A DNA stretch of 64,000 bases from Lepas anatifera (taxonomy: Eukaryota > Arthropoda > Thecostraca > Lepadidae): NCBI GenBank assembly GCA_034440635.1, contig JAOTON010002062.1, positions 372,001-436,000 of the forward strand, written 5' to 3'. The notes under the pieces are model-generated. The model was given only the letters and a program-made list of their open reading frames with translations. It was not told where the DNA came from and searched no databases. Position numbers and translations under genes: made by a program. Shown one piece after another: positions 53,401 to 64,000 of the stretch (the first letter of the stretch is position 1; each line of letters opens with the position of its first letter).

Positions 53401-55791
53401 CTATTGCTGCCGTAAAGAGTCTGCTTTACAGTTGAAAATGCAGGCGTGCATCATCTACTACGCACTGGGTGACAATTATTATTTGTTTTCTATCCGATAT
53501 CCGTATTTCAAATACTCGCAAAAGATCCCATCCCGCCCAGTGGTGGCTCGTGTTACACTGACAGCTGAGGGAGAGACACAAAAGTACATATATATAAGGA
53601 CCTTGACTTAACATGTCGCTTATTTGAAGATCTTTGAGATCGTCACAAAGTCATGTTGCCATGACCTCGCATGACCTTGACTGTGGGCTCAGGGCTCACA
53701 ATATGATGTAAGTTGACAGGGATTTTGATACTGATCTTAAAATATCGTGTAATTCACGGGAATTTTTGTGTCGTGAGCGCGCAGTATCATTACATTTTAA
53801 TCCAGTTTTGCAGACATTGGTCGACAATTTTGACGCTTAGAACTTTTCCCAGGTTTTGTTACAGCCGTCTGAACTTAACAGCCACGTTAAGTCTATTACC
53901 TTGAATACATGTTGTTGTCCTAAATGTCTACGCGAAATCATTTCGTAATCAGCGACGCCGCATCAATGGTTCAGCTTTCCGAGCCTCCAGTGTAATTTTA
54001 TATCGGCTGTCTCGTGGCAGGGGATGCTGCGGTGGTGGCGCCGCATCGTAGGTATATGCCGATGGGAAAGCTGACCCGTCACAGCACCGACCCAATAGGC
54101 ACGGCTGTTCCATGTTTGTACCACTTCGTTATACCTGATGTGGAAAGTCACCAATCAACATCCTTAGGAGGTGGAACTTTTGTTTATGGTTACGATAACG
54201 TTTAAAAATGTGTGTTTCGATTTATACGGGGCGGATTACTCGCGGTATTTTTTGCACGTGATTTTACAAACAGCAAACGTATCATGATATAAAACTGAAC
54301 CAAATATGATTTGAAAAGGGTGATATAGGTCAACATTAGGCTGCCAGGCAGCAAGATAAGCAAGTCTGCTCAGCTGAATTACACGTCAAGTCAAGATCAG
54401 CCTTGGATATCGGTGTGATATAAGTTTTAGAGCGCCTCTCCTCTTGGCTAACAAGGTGTATAAAGGTTGTCGTCCAGAATGTCCGCGAGATTGTTTTACG
54501 GTGCACACAAGTAGAATTAAAGCATGCAAATATTGGCTGCTTTGATATTTCACTTAACTTGAGAAATAATCGATTTCGAATTATTTATAATGTTTTTGGA
54601 CGTTTTTCTGCAATATATAATGAAGGTGAGTAGGTTATTTCTAGAATTATTGATTATGGAAACATTCAGCTTATTTATCTCTTATCTCGAAACAATGCCG
54701 TCTTACCTGGACTGCGAGACAATACAATTTGACCCTTCCACCCCCAATAGAAAAGGCTAAAAGAAATCAAAACAGGTTCCAATGGATACAAAATTAGACA
54801 GGCTTGTGAGCCTAGCTATGTAGTCTACAACGGGAATTTCCTGACGGTAACAGACATGAAGCAAATTTTTAGACTGAAACACGCATTAGACTTCACGGTG
54901 AGATTATGTATTTGTTGATGCCTAATCTTGTCTGCGAGGTCACTTAGCTCCTAGCTAGAAAGTGAATGATCTTAGAAACATGCGAGACTTAGGAATACGA
55001 TTAAATTGATATGAGGCCACTTCTTTAACTTGCAAGAAAAGTCGACATGAAAATTAGTTTAATTTGGAATCAAAATCACTAAACGTGAGTACATTTTATT
55101 ATAAAAGTACCAGTAAAAGACGACAGATTCAAAATCAGAACACGAACTTAGAAACCAATAATAATCAACACCCCTGTCCTGGTCAGTGTTATATCTTATC
55201 CATACTTCGAGTGCTTACCACCTATTTCCTTTAATTTCGTCGTAAAATATAACAGCAGCAGTGGTGCTTCTACGTGTTGCAGTCTATTCAGTCCGGGAGG
55301 AGTACCTAAGCTGGTGTCGTGACGGGTGCCCCATTTCGAACCGTTAGCTCCGGTTTGTTCCACAAATGTTTTTATCTCGTGAATGGGTTGGAAAATAGGG
55401 AGGCCAGAGGCCTTAGCTCACCAATTTTCATCCGGATGTTCTCCAATTCTAGTTCCAATGATGAAACATTGGAAATGAAGGCGCTGATGGATCTTGTTTA
55501 GAAAAAATGTGTTCTGGAGCGGACGGTTTCTTGTCAGGGAGAGCTGGTAGATTAGCTGCCCTCCAGACTTTGTTGTTACGAGCGATGCTCACAAATTAAT
55601 GAAATAAATATAACCATCACAAAGACATCGCTTAAAGCCCAGTTAGGTTCCGTTGGTGGCTTCTGTCCTCACGCTAATGATATTTCTGCCTCCATTTTTA
55701 TAGATTCACATATCGTGAAAACCCCTCCATTGCAGTCTCCACAGTCTTACAACTCCAAAATATAATTCACTCAGATCTGTCGGCTTACCAT
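39989..55791 (-). CDS. SLC6-family Na+/Cl- amino-acid (glycine-type) transporter, 13 exons
   Basis: A 12-helix plasma-membrane symporter. Minus-strand exons: 55789-55791 (ATG only, inferred), 49055-49247, 48194-48328, 47379-47508, 46800-47030, 46180-46373, 44920-45100, 44370-44464, 43758-43900, 42844-42959, 42309-42534, 41631-41803, 39989-40171. All junctions are GT-AG and phases fit; the total is 667 aa if one lost base in exon 41631-41803 is counted. TM1 has [17 protein letters not shown]; Gly stands where monoamine carriers have Asp, so this is the amino-acid class. Extracellular loop 2 has the Cys pair (SNCAN...TANCYT) and four N-glycosylation sites (NSS, NKT, NFT, NAT). TM6 reads [19 protein letters not shown]8 has LGLDSQ. 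The tail reads RSTPLWCPA and ends NAGFTVE, a possible PDZ ligand. Overall likeness is to glycine transporters; the substrate is not proven. Start and last exon are the least certain parts. Confidence 0.88.
40370..41402. mobile_element. TTAA element, family B, copy 2
   Basis: This is the best-preserved B copy: TTAACCCGCGCCCCACCGG at the left, CCGGTGGGGCGAGGGTTAA at the right, 1033 bp. Sub-terminal palindromic blocks (GGGGGCCATC...GATGGCCCCC) and dense AGGTCA/TGACCT words fill it. Confidence 0.85.
41435..41477. repeat. (AT)n microsatellite
   Basis: About 21 AT units, just outside the right end of B2 and inside the last SLC6 intron. Confidence 0.95.
41631..41803 (-). CDS. SLC6 exon 12 (TM11-TM12) with an apparent 1-base deletion
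   Basis: The exon is 173 nt although both neighbours need 174. It reads [18 protein letters not shown] and on to SSVNAVGWG in one frame, and [20 protein letters not shown] in another. The break is in a run of five C (41702-41706 on the plus strand); a sixth would restore the frame. This is a sequencing error in a homopolymer, an allele, or the first lesion of a dying gene; the rest is intact, which favours error or a rare allele. Confidence 0.85.
41827..41911 (+). repeat. 12-bp minisatellite beside the SLC6 exon 12 acceptor
   Basis: Seven copies of AGAGTCACCGGC (one with T for C) start 24 bp upstream of the exon on the minus strand. The 12-bp period makes periodic open frames on both strands, which are not genes. 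Confidence 0.95.
42310..48193 (-). other. SLC6 introns between exons 3 and 11
   Basis: The introns are 0.3-1.7 kb and AT-rich. Apart from the exon 7 acceptor array at 45101-45715 I see no repeat family, nested gene or RNA gene in them. Short AATG/AATT runs occur at 43577-43600. Confidence 0.6.
45101..45715 (-). repeat. Tandem array of the SLC6 acceptor and exon start (44920-45100 exon)
   Basis: The genuine acceptor GTTACAG at 45101-45107 and the first 50-60 coding bases of the exon are repeated upstream eight times. The string ACCTGTAACGAGA (plus strand) occurs at 45099, 45181, 45263, 45345, 45427, 45492, 45574, 45639 and 45704. Spacing is 82 bp or 65 bp; the short form lacks 17 bp around AATCAGTGAGGCTCGATATGC. 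Each copy keeps GTTACAG followed by GTATAACT(T/C)TGGACGG. No copy has a good donor. Confidence 0.9.
48329..49054 (-). other. SLC6 intron between TM1 and TM2-3 exons
   Basis: A 0.7-kb AT-rich intron. No feature recognised. Confidence 0.6.
49297..50324. mobile_element. TTAA element, family B, copy 3 (reverse orientation)
   Basis: The left end is TTAGCCCTCGCCCCACCGG (TTAA mutated to TTAG) and the right end GGTGGGGCGCGGGTTAA. It has the family interior in inverse orientation to B1 and B2. Its right TTAA is also the left TTAA of the next copy. Confidence 0.8.
50321..52208. mobile_element. TTAA element, family B, copy 4, split by element A2
   Basis: Left end TTAATCCTCGCCCC, right end GGTGAGACGCAGGTTAA. 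The insertion at 51023-51880 divides it; removing that leaves about 1030 bp, the size of B2. It is the same orientation as B3. Confidence 0.8.
51023..51880. mobile_element. TTAA element, family A, copy 2, nested in B4
   Basis: Ends TTAACACGCGCATTGACGG and its inverse. The palindrome of overlapping half-sites is at 51497-51519. Compared with other B copies the host lost a few bases around the insertion point (TTCCACA). Confidence 0.85.
52411..53324. mobile_element. TTAA element, family C
   Basis: Starts TTAACACGCGCACTGGAGGG and ends CCCTCCAGTGCGGGTGTTAA; 914 bp. Next to each end are GGGGGCCT...AGGCCCCC palindromes. The interior from 52690 to 52990 is a near-tandem run of TCAAGGTCA words. No protein is encoded. 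Confidence 0.8.
53325..55788 (-). other. SLC6 first intron, right part; no repeat family recognised
   Basis: An AT-rich 2.5 kb stretch between element C and the inferred first SLC6 exon. No supported exon or repeat. Confidence 0.4.
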
Positions 55792-55930
55792 GTCGATCTT
55801 CCCTGCCCAGGTTTCAACGTTTTACTCAACAGCTTGCATTGGGTGCTCCGCTCGGCTCCCCACAGCTCGCTTCGGTCGGCATCTGAACTCAGCACTGGGC
55901 ACTCAGCAACGCTCCGCGATAGGTGCGGGT
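55789..55930 (-). promoter_or_regulatory. Inferred first exon (5' UTR plus ATG) of the SLC6 gene
   Basis: On the minus strand a GC-rich stretch ends GGAAGATCGACATG followed by GTAAGC, a strong donor directly after an ATG. Joined to the acceptor at 49248-49251 it gives [16 protein letters not shown] in the correct phase. Two short upstream ATG frames precede it. The alternative is that translation starts at the ATG at 49263-49265 without this exon. Transcript data would settle it. Confidence 0.45.
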
Positions 55931-56556
55931 GAAAGAAAGCTAGGTACAAAGCCGATCTGACGACTGGCCACTCGAAACACCACCCAAGCCCGCGGTAGGC
56001 CATGCACTAAAAGTGGGAGCCTAGCTGTGCCATAGCTTTGTCCACCACCCGCCGCTCACTGCCCCCTCCCTCCCCAGCCCAGCAATATATTCCTGGTCAG
56101 GTCTCTGCCTTCGGCCCATGCTATCACAATGCTGTTTGTCATGTCCCGACCATGCTTGGCACAATCAGTGCATGAATATGAGGTGGGCAGCTGCTGTTGT
56201 TTTTTTAGCTGTCCAACTCAGTGTGTTTGTGAATTATTAGTGGCCAACCACAAATTTTCAGCTTCTCAAGAGCTTTATACTTGAGAAGAATGAAGCCTTT
56301 ACGACTAAATGAGAGTGTGACGTGATACACTTGTAATAATGAATGCCGAAAAATGCTTCAACTTTTCATCAGAGAATTGGATACATACACGCATGATATA
56401 TGAATGTTTCATTCCCTTGAAGGTGAATAATTTCCGCCTTTTTATAGCATGATGAATTCTTTTATCGCATCATCCTCACTCGCAGAATGCTTTGCTCTAT
56501 CTCTACTCGGGATGTCAAATTGTTTAGCTCGTACCAAACTCAGTGGGAAGGGGGGA

Positions 56557-57464
56557 TTAACCCTCACCCCACCGCGGGCCATCGATGCCCCCTAAGGTTT
56601 TCTCGGGATAGCAGAAAAACGTCAAGACGCAGCATCGCAGTTGAGGGCTTGATCTCTCACCCCATTATTTTCTCATCATCTCTGAATTTTTTCCCGGGTC
56701 ACCCAAGGTCAGATCACCAGGCGAGGTCAACCAAGGTCACCTCACTTACAATTTTGAACTCTGCAAGAGCTACATTTCTTTGTCGATTGATTTGAAACTT
56801 CCTACACTTCATGACCCCTCTAGGGTCTACAAGGTGTATATCCGGGATTTTTTCAAATTCGTGACCTGAGGTCAGGTCACGGAGGTCAGGTCACCCATTC
56901 ACGCATCCCAGGTGCCATATTTGTCCTTTGACCTCTCCGAGGACATCCAAGGTCACCAGGGATCAAAACAGTATTTTGACAATAACTTTTGACCTAGTTA
57001 AGCAAGAGCACTGAATCAAACATTATCGTGTATGTCTTGTCACTGGATTTCATTTGATATACCTACGACAAGGTCACTGTCTGACCTTCGTGATCTCAGG
57101 TCATATTAGGTCACGAGGTGACCTCTGGAGGTCAAACCACTGGCGGAAGGTCATTACGTTTCACATAGCGGAAAAAAGTCTGGCATTTCCTATCAAATGT
57201 ATTTACCAGATCTCAATAGCTCTAATGGCATAAGAGCTAGGCCCAGTTTTCTTAAGCATTGCATATTTTAGTAAAAATAGCCTATGGTGAACTAACTTGA
57301 CCTGGGCGCTTAAACATGCAAAGTATTTTCTTACTGAATTCACGCGAGCTTTATAATGCACTTTGCAGATTTGCGCTAACCCCATATTTTCGGAGTTAAA
57401 GGGGGCCATCGATGGCCCCGGTGGGGCGAAGGTGGCACCGGACCTCCGGTGGGGCGTGGGTTAA
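56557..57464. mobile_element. TTAA element, family B, copy 5, internally deleted
   Basis: Ends TTAACCCTCACCCCACCG and GGTGGGGCGTGGGTTAA. It is about 120 bp shorter than B2 because the block after the central GTCAGGTCACG is missing. Confidence 0.8.
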
Positions 57465-57822
57465 CCCTGCTTTAGAAAACGTTCGGTACCTGCCTACATT
57501 GCTCCGTGCTTGGAAGGTAGTCATACAAAAACTGTACTACATGTTACGTCATATAAACGTCATTAAGTGGAAGCTCTTGTAAAAAAAAAATCACCTTTTC
57601 ACCTTTGACGTCACTTTTGGGTAACAAAGAGTGACATTTGTGTAAAAAAAATCAGTAGACCTAAAGACATATTGCTTGCTAAATTTTCTTAGCATCTATA
57701 TTCAACCCTTTTAGCATCACTAGGGATAGGTGCCTACTGGATGTAAAATGCATTCGACTTCGTAATGCTTTCCCTTAAAAAATACAGCTTTCTCGCATCA
57801 ATTGTGCATATGGTCAAGCTTA

Positions 57823-58662
57823 TTAACACGCGCATGGATGGGAGGGGCGGGTACCCGCCACCCTCGGGTTTTTCGGAGATAACATAAAAACGGCGGCGCA
57901 TAGCGCCGCCGTACTTCGCATATCTTTTTCCTCATTATTTTTAAAACTTTTGTCAAAATTTTAAGGTTAGGTCATCTCAGGTCAGGTCATCAGTTTAGGT
58001 CAAGTGACCTGACCTCAAAAAAGTTTAAGATAGCATAAGTCCGAACAGGGTAAAGTTATCCGATTGAAACTCATATCACATAATGGCCCCACCGAGTTCT
58101 CTGAAATATGCTCCGGTATTTTTTATATCGATGACCTAAGGTCAGGTACGAGCTATGACCTCTCCATTGGAAATACATGGGACAAATGGTTTTAACTCAA
58201 TAACTTAGTAATGAATAGAACTAGAGCGTTTATTTTAACTCCATTAAATTTGCCTCGTCATTGCAGTTCTAATGATATGCATTTTGCCAAATTTGACCTT
58301 GACCTGACCTCAGGTCAGGTCAAATCCTTGATTTGAGCTAGCAAAGTTATATTATATATCACTCGATTCGGCTTGCTGCGAGGATTCATATGGTTTAAGT
58401 CATTTGGCTCTATCTTTACTTTTTCAGATGTAATTGGCGAAAAACGTAATTTACATGTCATCCCAATAACGGCATTTTTTTACCTCTAGTGACCTTAAAT
58501 GTGACCTGACAAAAAAATGGTACAAATATATTCGATGGAGAAGTGGATGGGCTCTCCAACACCGTTTACCGTTTTTCGCTACCTAGCGCAGTTCTCGAGA
58601 TCTTAGGGGGCGGGTACCCTCCCCCGTCAAAGCGAAGGTGGCTCACACAATGCGTGTGTTAA
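57823..58662. mobile_element. TTAA element, family A, copy 3
   Basis: Ends TTAACACGCGCATGGATGG and CAATGCGTGTGTTAA. The most diverged of the four A copies; the half-site palindrome is kept at 58300-58322. Confidence 0.8.
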
Positions 58663-58801
58663 TCATTGCCCAGATAGCGTAAAATGAACCACACCATCAT
58701 AATCAGAAGCTAAATGTATTCACTTAACATATATTCCTGTTAGGCTCGTTTCTACCCCTATCCATCTCAGAAGGGGGTAGATTGCCCCCTCCCCATTATC
58801 C

Positions 58802-58990
58802 TTAAACCCGCGCCCCGGTGGGCCTCCGAGCCACCTTCGCCCTGATGGGGGATGTTTGAACACCCCCTCGAACTCAGCCCCTATGCGGAATAGCGAAAAA
58901 AACGCGAACGCCGGTGGATAGCTCATGCAAATTCATGAAAAAACTACATAAGTCACTTTTCGGCTCAGGTCAATATTGTGGTCAAGACAG
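58802..58990 (+). mobile_element. Family D fragment
   Basis: Starts TTAAACCCGCGCCCCGGTGG and follows the left 150 bp of 17876-18817 (GAGCCACCTTCGCCCT, TGGATAGCTCATGCAAA), then loses similarity. No right end found. Confidence 0.6.
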
Positions 58991-59145
58991 GTAAAAAAGT
59001 GGAAATTTGAGAAGAGTTGTTTGGCTCTAGCGTCTGAGTTGGGTTAGGAACATTTTGTAGGTGCAGCATTCGCTTCCTCTCGTCACGTTAAATGTCAAAA
59101 CACAAAGATGACCAGGTCATTTTTGTGTTTTGACCTTATCCAGGA

Positions 59146-59225
59146 TCCATGAATGGATGGATGGATGGATCCATGGATCCAGACCATCCATGGATCCAGA
59201 CCATCCATGGATGGTCTGCAGACCG
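59146..59225. repeat. Tandem and palindromic GGATCCATGG repeat
   Basis: GATG units lead into repeated ATCCATGGATCCAGACC and its inverse ATGGATGGTCTG, so the stretch can fold into a hairpin. Confidence 0.7.
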
Positions 59226-59680
59226 ATGGTTTGAGGGGAAGGGGGCAACGCGGCCCAAAATAAAAAATGTTTGTAGGAAATTGACAAAAATTGGGGGGTT
59301 GGGGAAAAATTTCCCTTCAAGTGCCCCCTAGATCCGCCGGTGACTGCTGGGAGAGGTGGCGCCTTTGAATTCCTATGAGAGTCCGCATCTACTCTACTCC
59401 GCTACTTTTTGGTAAAAACCTGATAAACCGCTACCACTTGGAGAGTCTGTAAACGTAGTGGAGAAAAGGAGTCCCCAGTGGATCCAGAAGGGGGAGCCAA
59501 AGGGCGATGCCCACCCCCTCCAATGGCGAACCTACGGCTGATGTTCTTCAAAAATACTGTTTTTACGATTTTTTCCCGTGTTGGCCCCCTTCCCTAAACG
59601 GCACTCCTGCGTCCGCCAGTGAGTAGAGTAGCGGACTAATGGAGCACCTGGCTCTGATAAATGTTTGCTCCGGCATGATT

Positions 59681-60528
59681 TTAACACGCGCATTGACGGG
59701 GGCGGGTACCCGCCCCCCTCGGGTTTTTCGGAGACAGTAGAAAAACGGCGGCGCGTAGCGCCGCCGTACTTGGTATACCTTTTCCCTCATCATTTTTACA
59801 ACTTCTCTGAAAATTTTAAGGTTAGGTCATCTCGGGTCAGGTCACCAGTACAGGTCAAGTGACCCGACCTCAAAAAAGTTTAAGATAGCATAAGTCGGAG
59901 CAGGGTGAACTTATCCGATTGAAACTCATATCACATAATGGCCCTACCGAGGTCTCTAACATATGTTCCGGTATTTTTGATATCGATGACCTAAGGTCAG
60001 GTACGACGCATGACCTCTCCATTGGAAATACATGGGAAAAATGTTTTTTACGGAATAACTCAGTAACGGATGGTGATAGAGCATTTATTTTAGCTGCATT
60101 AGACTCGCCTGGGCTTTGCAGTTCTAATGATATGCATTTTATATAATTTGACCCTGACCTGACCTCAGGTCAGGTCAAATCCTTGATTTGACCTAGCAAG
60201 GTCAAATTATACATCATTCGATTCGGCTTGCTAAGAGAATTCATATAGTTCAAGTCGTTTTGCTCTATCTTTACTTGTTCAGATGTAATGCCCGAAAAAC
60301 TGAATTTTACATGTTATCCCTATGACGGGCATGTTTTGACCTCTCGTGACCTTAAATGTGACCTGACAAAAAAATGGTTCAAATGTTTTCGATGGAGAAG
60401 TGGATGGGCAGACCAACGCCGTTTACCGTTTTTCGCTACCTACCGTGGTTCTCGAGATCTTAGGGGGGCGGGTACCCGCCCCCCGTCAATGCGAAGGTGG
60501 CTCAGACCCCCGTCAATGCGCGTGTTAA
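59681..60528. mobile_element. TTAA element, family A, copy 4
   Basis: Ends TTAACACGCGCATTGACGG and CCGTCAATGCGCGTGTTAA, 848 bp, nearly identical to A1. Half-site palindrome at 60155-60177. Confidence 0.85.
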
Positions 60529-60937
60529 ATGTTGAGCCAGAGTTACGTTATCAGTTCAATCACAGTTACCAAAAATACAAAACGAAGTACCCTAATCCAA
60601 AGCGACTAATCGACTGGTAAAGCTGATTGACGGATCCATCCACGAAGGTCGAGGAGAGATCTGATTGGACCCCCCCCCGTAAGTGACGAAAGATGAGGCA
60701 AACCAAGAAGCAAAAGAACATTCTCCGAGTGTGCGTGACTCGTGGGGCTAACCGACCGGCTATTTCTGGAGGTTTATTCTCTCTGTTTCTAGTCCGCTCC
60801 TAGTATCGTCTATCTGGTAGCTTTTGAACTTTAGGCACCTCTCTCTCTTGAGGCAGTTTGAGGCGTTTGAGGCTCTTGTTTTTGTTTTTTGTTTTTTAGG
60901 AGAGTGGTCGGTGTCGTCGTCGTCGTCGTCGGGCAGG
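60529..60937 (+). promoter_or_regulatory. Candidate promoter and 5' UTR exon of the FN3K-like gene
   Basis: A (CGT)n run at 60910-60930 leads to GGGCAGG followed by GTAAGTC, a consensus donor with no coding frame before it. It could splice to the acceptor at 63475-63480, which sits directly before the FN3K-like ATG. The link is inference from position only. Confidence 0.3.
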
Positions 60938-63480
60938 GTAAGTCAGTCACAAGATACCTTTACTTTTCAGTCAGTCAGTCAGTCGGCCCTTCCTATTCTT
61001 GTTGTCTCCCAGGTCTCTCTCGCGCAAGAAGAAACAAGGGAAGGTTTGTTTCTGCTGTGTATTGTAAGATGTACTCAATCTTTTAATCTTTCAATCCCTC
61101 AATTTCTCAATTTTCACCTATTACCTATGACATGAACACTGGGCCCATCTCAGGTACTTTTCTCCTGAGAACCAGTGAGTCAAGCACTATCAAAATTGAG
61201 CTAGTGGAGAATGGAGCCTGCAGGCCTCGTGCCTTGAAATTCCAAAAATCTGTAAGGTAAGGTAAGGTAAAGTAGTTTCAGGAGCCCAAAAGAAGGTTTG
61301 CAATAGTGTTGGTTGAGCACTCTCAGTGTTTATTTTATACATATCTTTATCAACCATGGTTACAGAGTTATGGCTGAAAAACTGAAATTTCCGAAAATTG
61401 GCAGTGCTCTGTTCACACCAGTTTTTTGGCCAACATGTGCAACATACACAGTGATGCTTTTTGCAACATTTAGAGTGTTCATAAGTGCAACTTTGACTTG
61501 AAGTTACAGATGCTCTATGTGGTGCATTTTTAGTTTCCAGGGTATCTACCTCTGTTTAATTACAATATTTTGAGTCATTTTTTTGTATTTAGATATTAGT
61601 TCATGAATGGAACTTCTTAAAAATATTAAAGAAATGTGTGGAGTTATGAGCCATGAGCCGTGTCCAAATAGGGAATGCCTGTCCAGTATTGCTAGGATAT
61701 CTGCTCTGGGAGCTAGGCTGCAGAAGTTGGCAGGCTTAGACAAGATCTCTTTAAGACAGCCTCAGGGCAGACCTGGTTTGAGGCAGCTTGGGGAAGTTTG
61801 CCCTTGGCTTGGGGCAGCTTTTGCCTGCCTTTGGGGTAGACCAGACCCCGTTCAAGTTGTTTGGCAGCATTACGTCATCATGGCTGGAGAGGCACTACAG
61901 TTACTATGCAGAGCATTGGAGAAATTGCACTTTTTCGAAGCTCTAAATAACCTGTTTTAGAACTGTATCAACAAAACTTATATGGCTGAACAGAAAGCTA
62001 AAAGATTTTTATTTGTGAAACCATCAGACGTTTTGTAAAAACTCCAGTGAAGAATATTATTTTTACAAATTTTCCAGAGCGTGTCAAAATAAGGACATGT
62101 TCAGCACTAACAGCTGTTTGCAGTAAGACTAATCTCGATTTTGATTGGCTGTTGATTTCTGATCTTTGATTGGCTGTTGGTGGTACCTGCAGCAGAAGAC
62201 AATAAACATCGGTGATCTTTTGAGCGAAGGTAAATTTATTTCTCTCGGCTATTAGTTAGGCCTGAGTTGATCAAATAAATGCATGCCCTTTCAACAAATT
62301 CTTTGAAGTGTTATAATTTTTTCATTAGATTTACGTAAAATACGCTGCTCGCCGTTGAGATCAAGGTTACTGTCAAATGGGTGAAAAAAGTTGATTTCGA
62401 TTTATACTAGATTGGTGCCAAATACGCCCAAACTTGGTATGTTTCAGCTGATCCTTCCAAAAACTTAGTAGAATCTCCTATAACTTAGTAGGAAAGGGCG
62501 GTGACGTCATCATGGGAGGACTATATTTAGTAGGACACTCTGGTTGTACCCGTAGTTAAAGTACCCTGGGGTAGACAAGGAAACTTGGGGCAGAATCTGA
62601 CACTGGAGGCAGTACCTACACACTGAGACAGACACTGAAACAATAAAGGAAAAAAGAAAAAGAAATGGCTTTTGTTTTTCAGTGGCCTTCCTACAGTATA
62701 AAAATTGAAATGTATGCCTGGTGGAAAGAAAAGTGCCCCACCACCCAAATTTATTCCCCTGATTGGGGCAGGATTTGAGGTGCCCTATACACCTTGTGTG
62801 TGTGTATGTGTGAATCTTGTATATGGAGAGAGGCACCTCGACTTAAGCTACGGCTTTTGTGCCAATCTCATACATAACCCAGCCGTGTTAGTGTTTTCAA
62901 ATAAAATGTTTTTTAACCTTGTCAAGAATCCTGCCAAGTTTCGCAGACTGGTCTGGGGGTAATATCTGAAAAAATCATGTTGTTTGACATTTGCCCACAC
63001 TTGGAAAAATACCCCTCACCCCTTGATCATCACTTGGCACATGTATGCTTGATTTGGCAACCACCGGGTAGCCATCTCATGTAGCAATGTTAGGTACCTA
63101 CTCAAAATTGCTGGGAAGGCTTGGTTGCTGACACTGTGGTGTGAACTCTTATTCCTACCTCATCTCACAATTACAAGTGCTAAAATTGACTCTCCACATC
63201 GATTGAACATTGTGAAAAAACACCTTGGCTGCCACATACCGTGTGACCATCTGAGGGGAATGGGGACAGCAGGGGCTAATTTATACCTTCTGTTCTCTGC
63301 AAGCAGTAACTGTTGGGGGAAATGAAATATCAATCTGGTGGTTTCTTGGTATGCTCTATCACATGGCTATATCAGTTCAAATCCCAATTATGGAAGTGCC
63401 ACATTCCCTTTACTGCCTCTCTACAAGAGAACCGTAATTTCCTGACTGCAAATCAACTGTTATGTTTCCTTTGTTACCAG
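60938..63480 (+). other. Stretch before the FN3K-like exon, probably intron
   Basis: Contains a short GGTAA tandem (61253-61274), a GT-rich run (62798-62815), one end of an F2-type element (63395-63412) and no supported exon. An open frame at 61607-61960 has no family resemblance. Confidence 0.5.
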
Positions 63481-64000
63481 ATGGCTCCCCTCCGGGTGCC
63501 TGACTATGTGCAGCAAGAATTGGGCCTGCTCTACATCAAGCCAATGCGTGGAGGGGCTCAAGGTGGAGACATCAATGTAGGAAAGGGCTATGATACAGAC
63601 CAAGGAAGCATATTTGTCAAGGAGGTCAGAGGTGAAAATAAGGTAGGTGCTGCTTAGTCAGATAGCTATCAAGTCTGTGAAATGTTTTTTGCCTGTTCAA
63701 TTGCCAAATATATCTTATTGTCATTCCTAGTTTGTTTTTTCCTATCCTTAGGCAGCACTGATATTTTCTGGGTTTGTATACTCTACAAGTTAACAATGCT
63801 CCATAGTCTTCTAGTGTAGCCACAGTTTCATCTCTTTGCTTCCATCAGACCAGTGCTGCACCCTGTTCATTTTCGGTCTCCATTCTCAGTGGCGGTCCTC
63901 ACGCGCCGTTTCCGTCCGTGCAGTGTCGGGTTATGTTCGACGGCGAGCTGGCGTCTCTCCGCGCCATCTCGGCCACGGAGACGGTGCGCTGTCCGCGCCC
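63481..64000 (+). CDS. Fructosamine-3-kinase-like protein, N-terminal exons, cut at window edge
   Basis: Exon 63481-63642 and the start of the next exon at 63924 (to the window edge). The first exon follows a TTTGTTACCAG acceptor and begins with ATG, so the 5' UTR is in an earlier exon. It reads MAPLRVPDYVQQELGLLYIK, then GKGYDTDQGSIFVKEVR; GT donor in phase 0. The second exon gives MFDGELASLRAI and ends at CPRP. The order 'G-x-Y-D-T-D-x-G-x-F-V-K ... M-F-x-G-E-x-A-S-L ... V-x-x-P-R-P' is the N-lobe of fructosamine-3-kinase/ketosamine-3-kinase; the lysine in FVK would be the ATP-binding lysine. Known enzymes phosphorylate sugars bound to protein amines so that they fall off, a deglycation repair step in the cytosol. 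The catalytic C-lobe is outside the window. Confidence 0.88.

Noticed and set aside
61607..61960. Open frame of 117 codons on the plus strand
   Set aside because: Composition follows short GGCAG/TTGGGG repeats, no family features and no splice context.

Overview
This is nuclear DNA of an animal, most likely an arthropod and plausibly a crustacean. GC-rich coding exons with GT-AG introns sit in AT-richer, transposon-rich non-coding DNA, and there are no bacterial operons. The species assignment is inference from the protein flavour only; no marker gene is present.

I could assemble five host genes by following splice sites, reading-frame phase and protein similarity. (1) 1412-1684 (+): last exon of a RhoU/RhoV-type atypical Rho GTPase. 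(2) 5225-7745 (-): complete four-exon gene for an Aven-like cell-death and checkpoint regulator (388 aa). (3) 16680-37543 (+): complete 15-exon glycogen phosphorylase (844 aa), with the regulatory serine and the PLP lysine in place. (4) 39989-55791 (-): SLC6 sodium/chloride-coupled transporter of the amino-acid (glycine-transporter-like) type, 13 exons, about 667 aa, with an apparent 1-base deletion in its second-to-last exon. (5) 63481-64000 (+): first coding part of a fructosamine-3-kinase-type gene, cut by the window edge. The RhoU/V and Aven genes converge, as do the phosphorylase and SLC6 genes; Aven/phosphorylase and SLC6/FN3K are divergent pairs. There is no sign that the five genes form one pathway.

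The space between and inside genes is mostly mobile DNA. There is one long, nearly intact non-LTR retrotransposon (10896-14733, minus strand: endonuclease, reverse transcriptase, RNase H, one frameshift). There are several families of short TTAA-flanked inverted-repeat elements (A: 31259, 51023, 57823, 59681; B: 20299, 40370, 49297, 50321, 56557; C: 52411; D: 17876, 58802; F: 23912, 27451), with one A copy nested in a B copy. Two hAT-like miniature elements have 8-bp target duplications (6530, 33282). An inverted-repeat element lies at about 9100-9950. Families A, B and C are packed with AGGTCA/TGACCT hexamers, the half-site of nuclear receptors.

The most unusual signal is that the 3' splice site plus the start of the following exon has been tandemly duplicated at three separate exons in two genes: phosphorylase exon 4 (7 extra degenerate copies), phosphorylase exon 9 (1 extra copy) and SLC6 exon 6 (8 extra copies). 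A 12-bp minisatellite lies next to a fourth acceptor (SLC6 exon 11). In each case the copy nearest the exon body keeps the reading frame and the upstream copies look like decoy acceptors.
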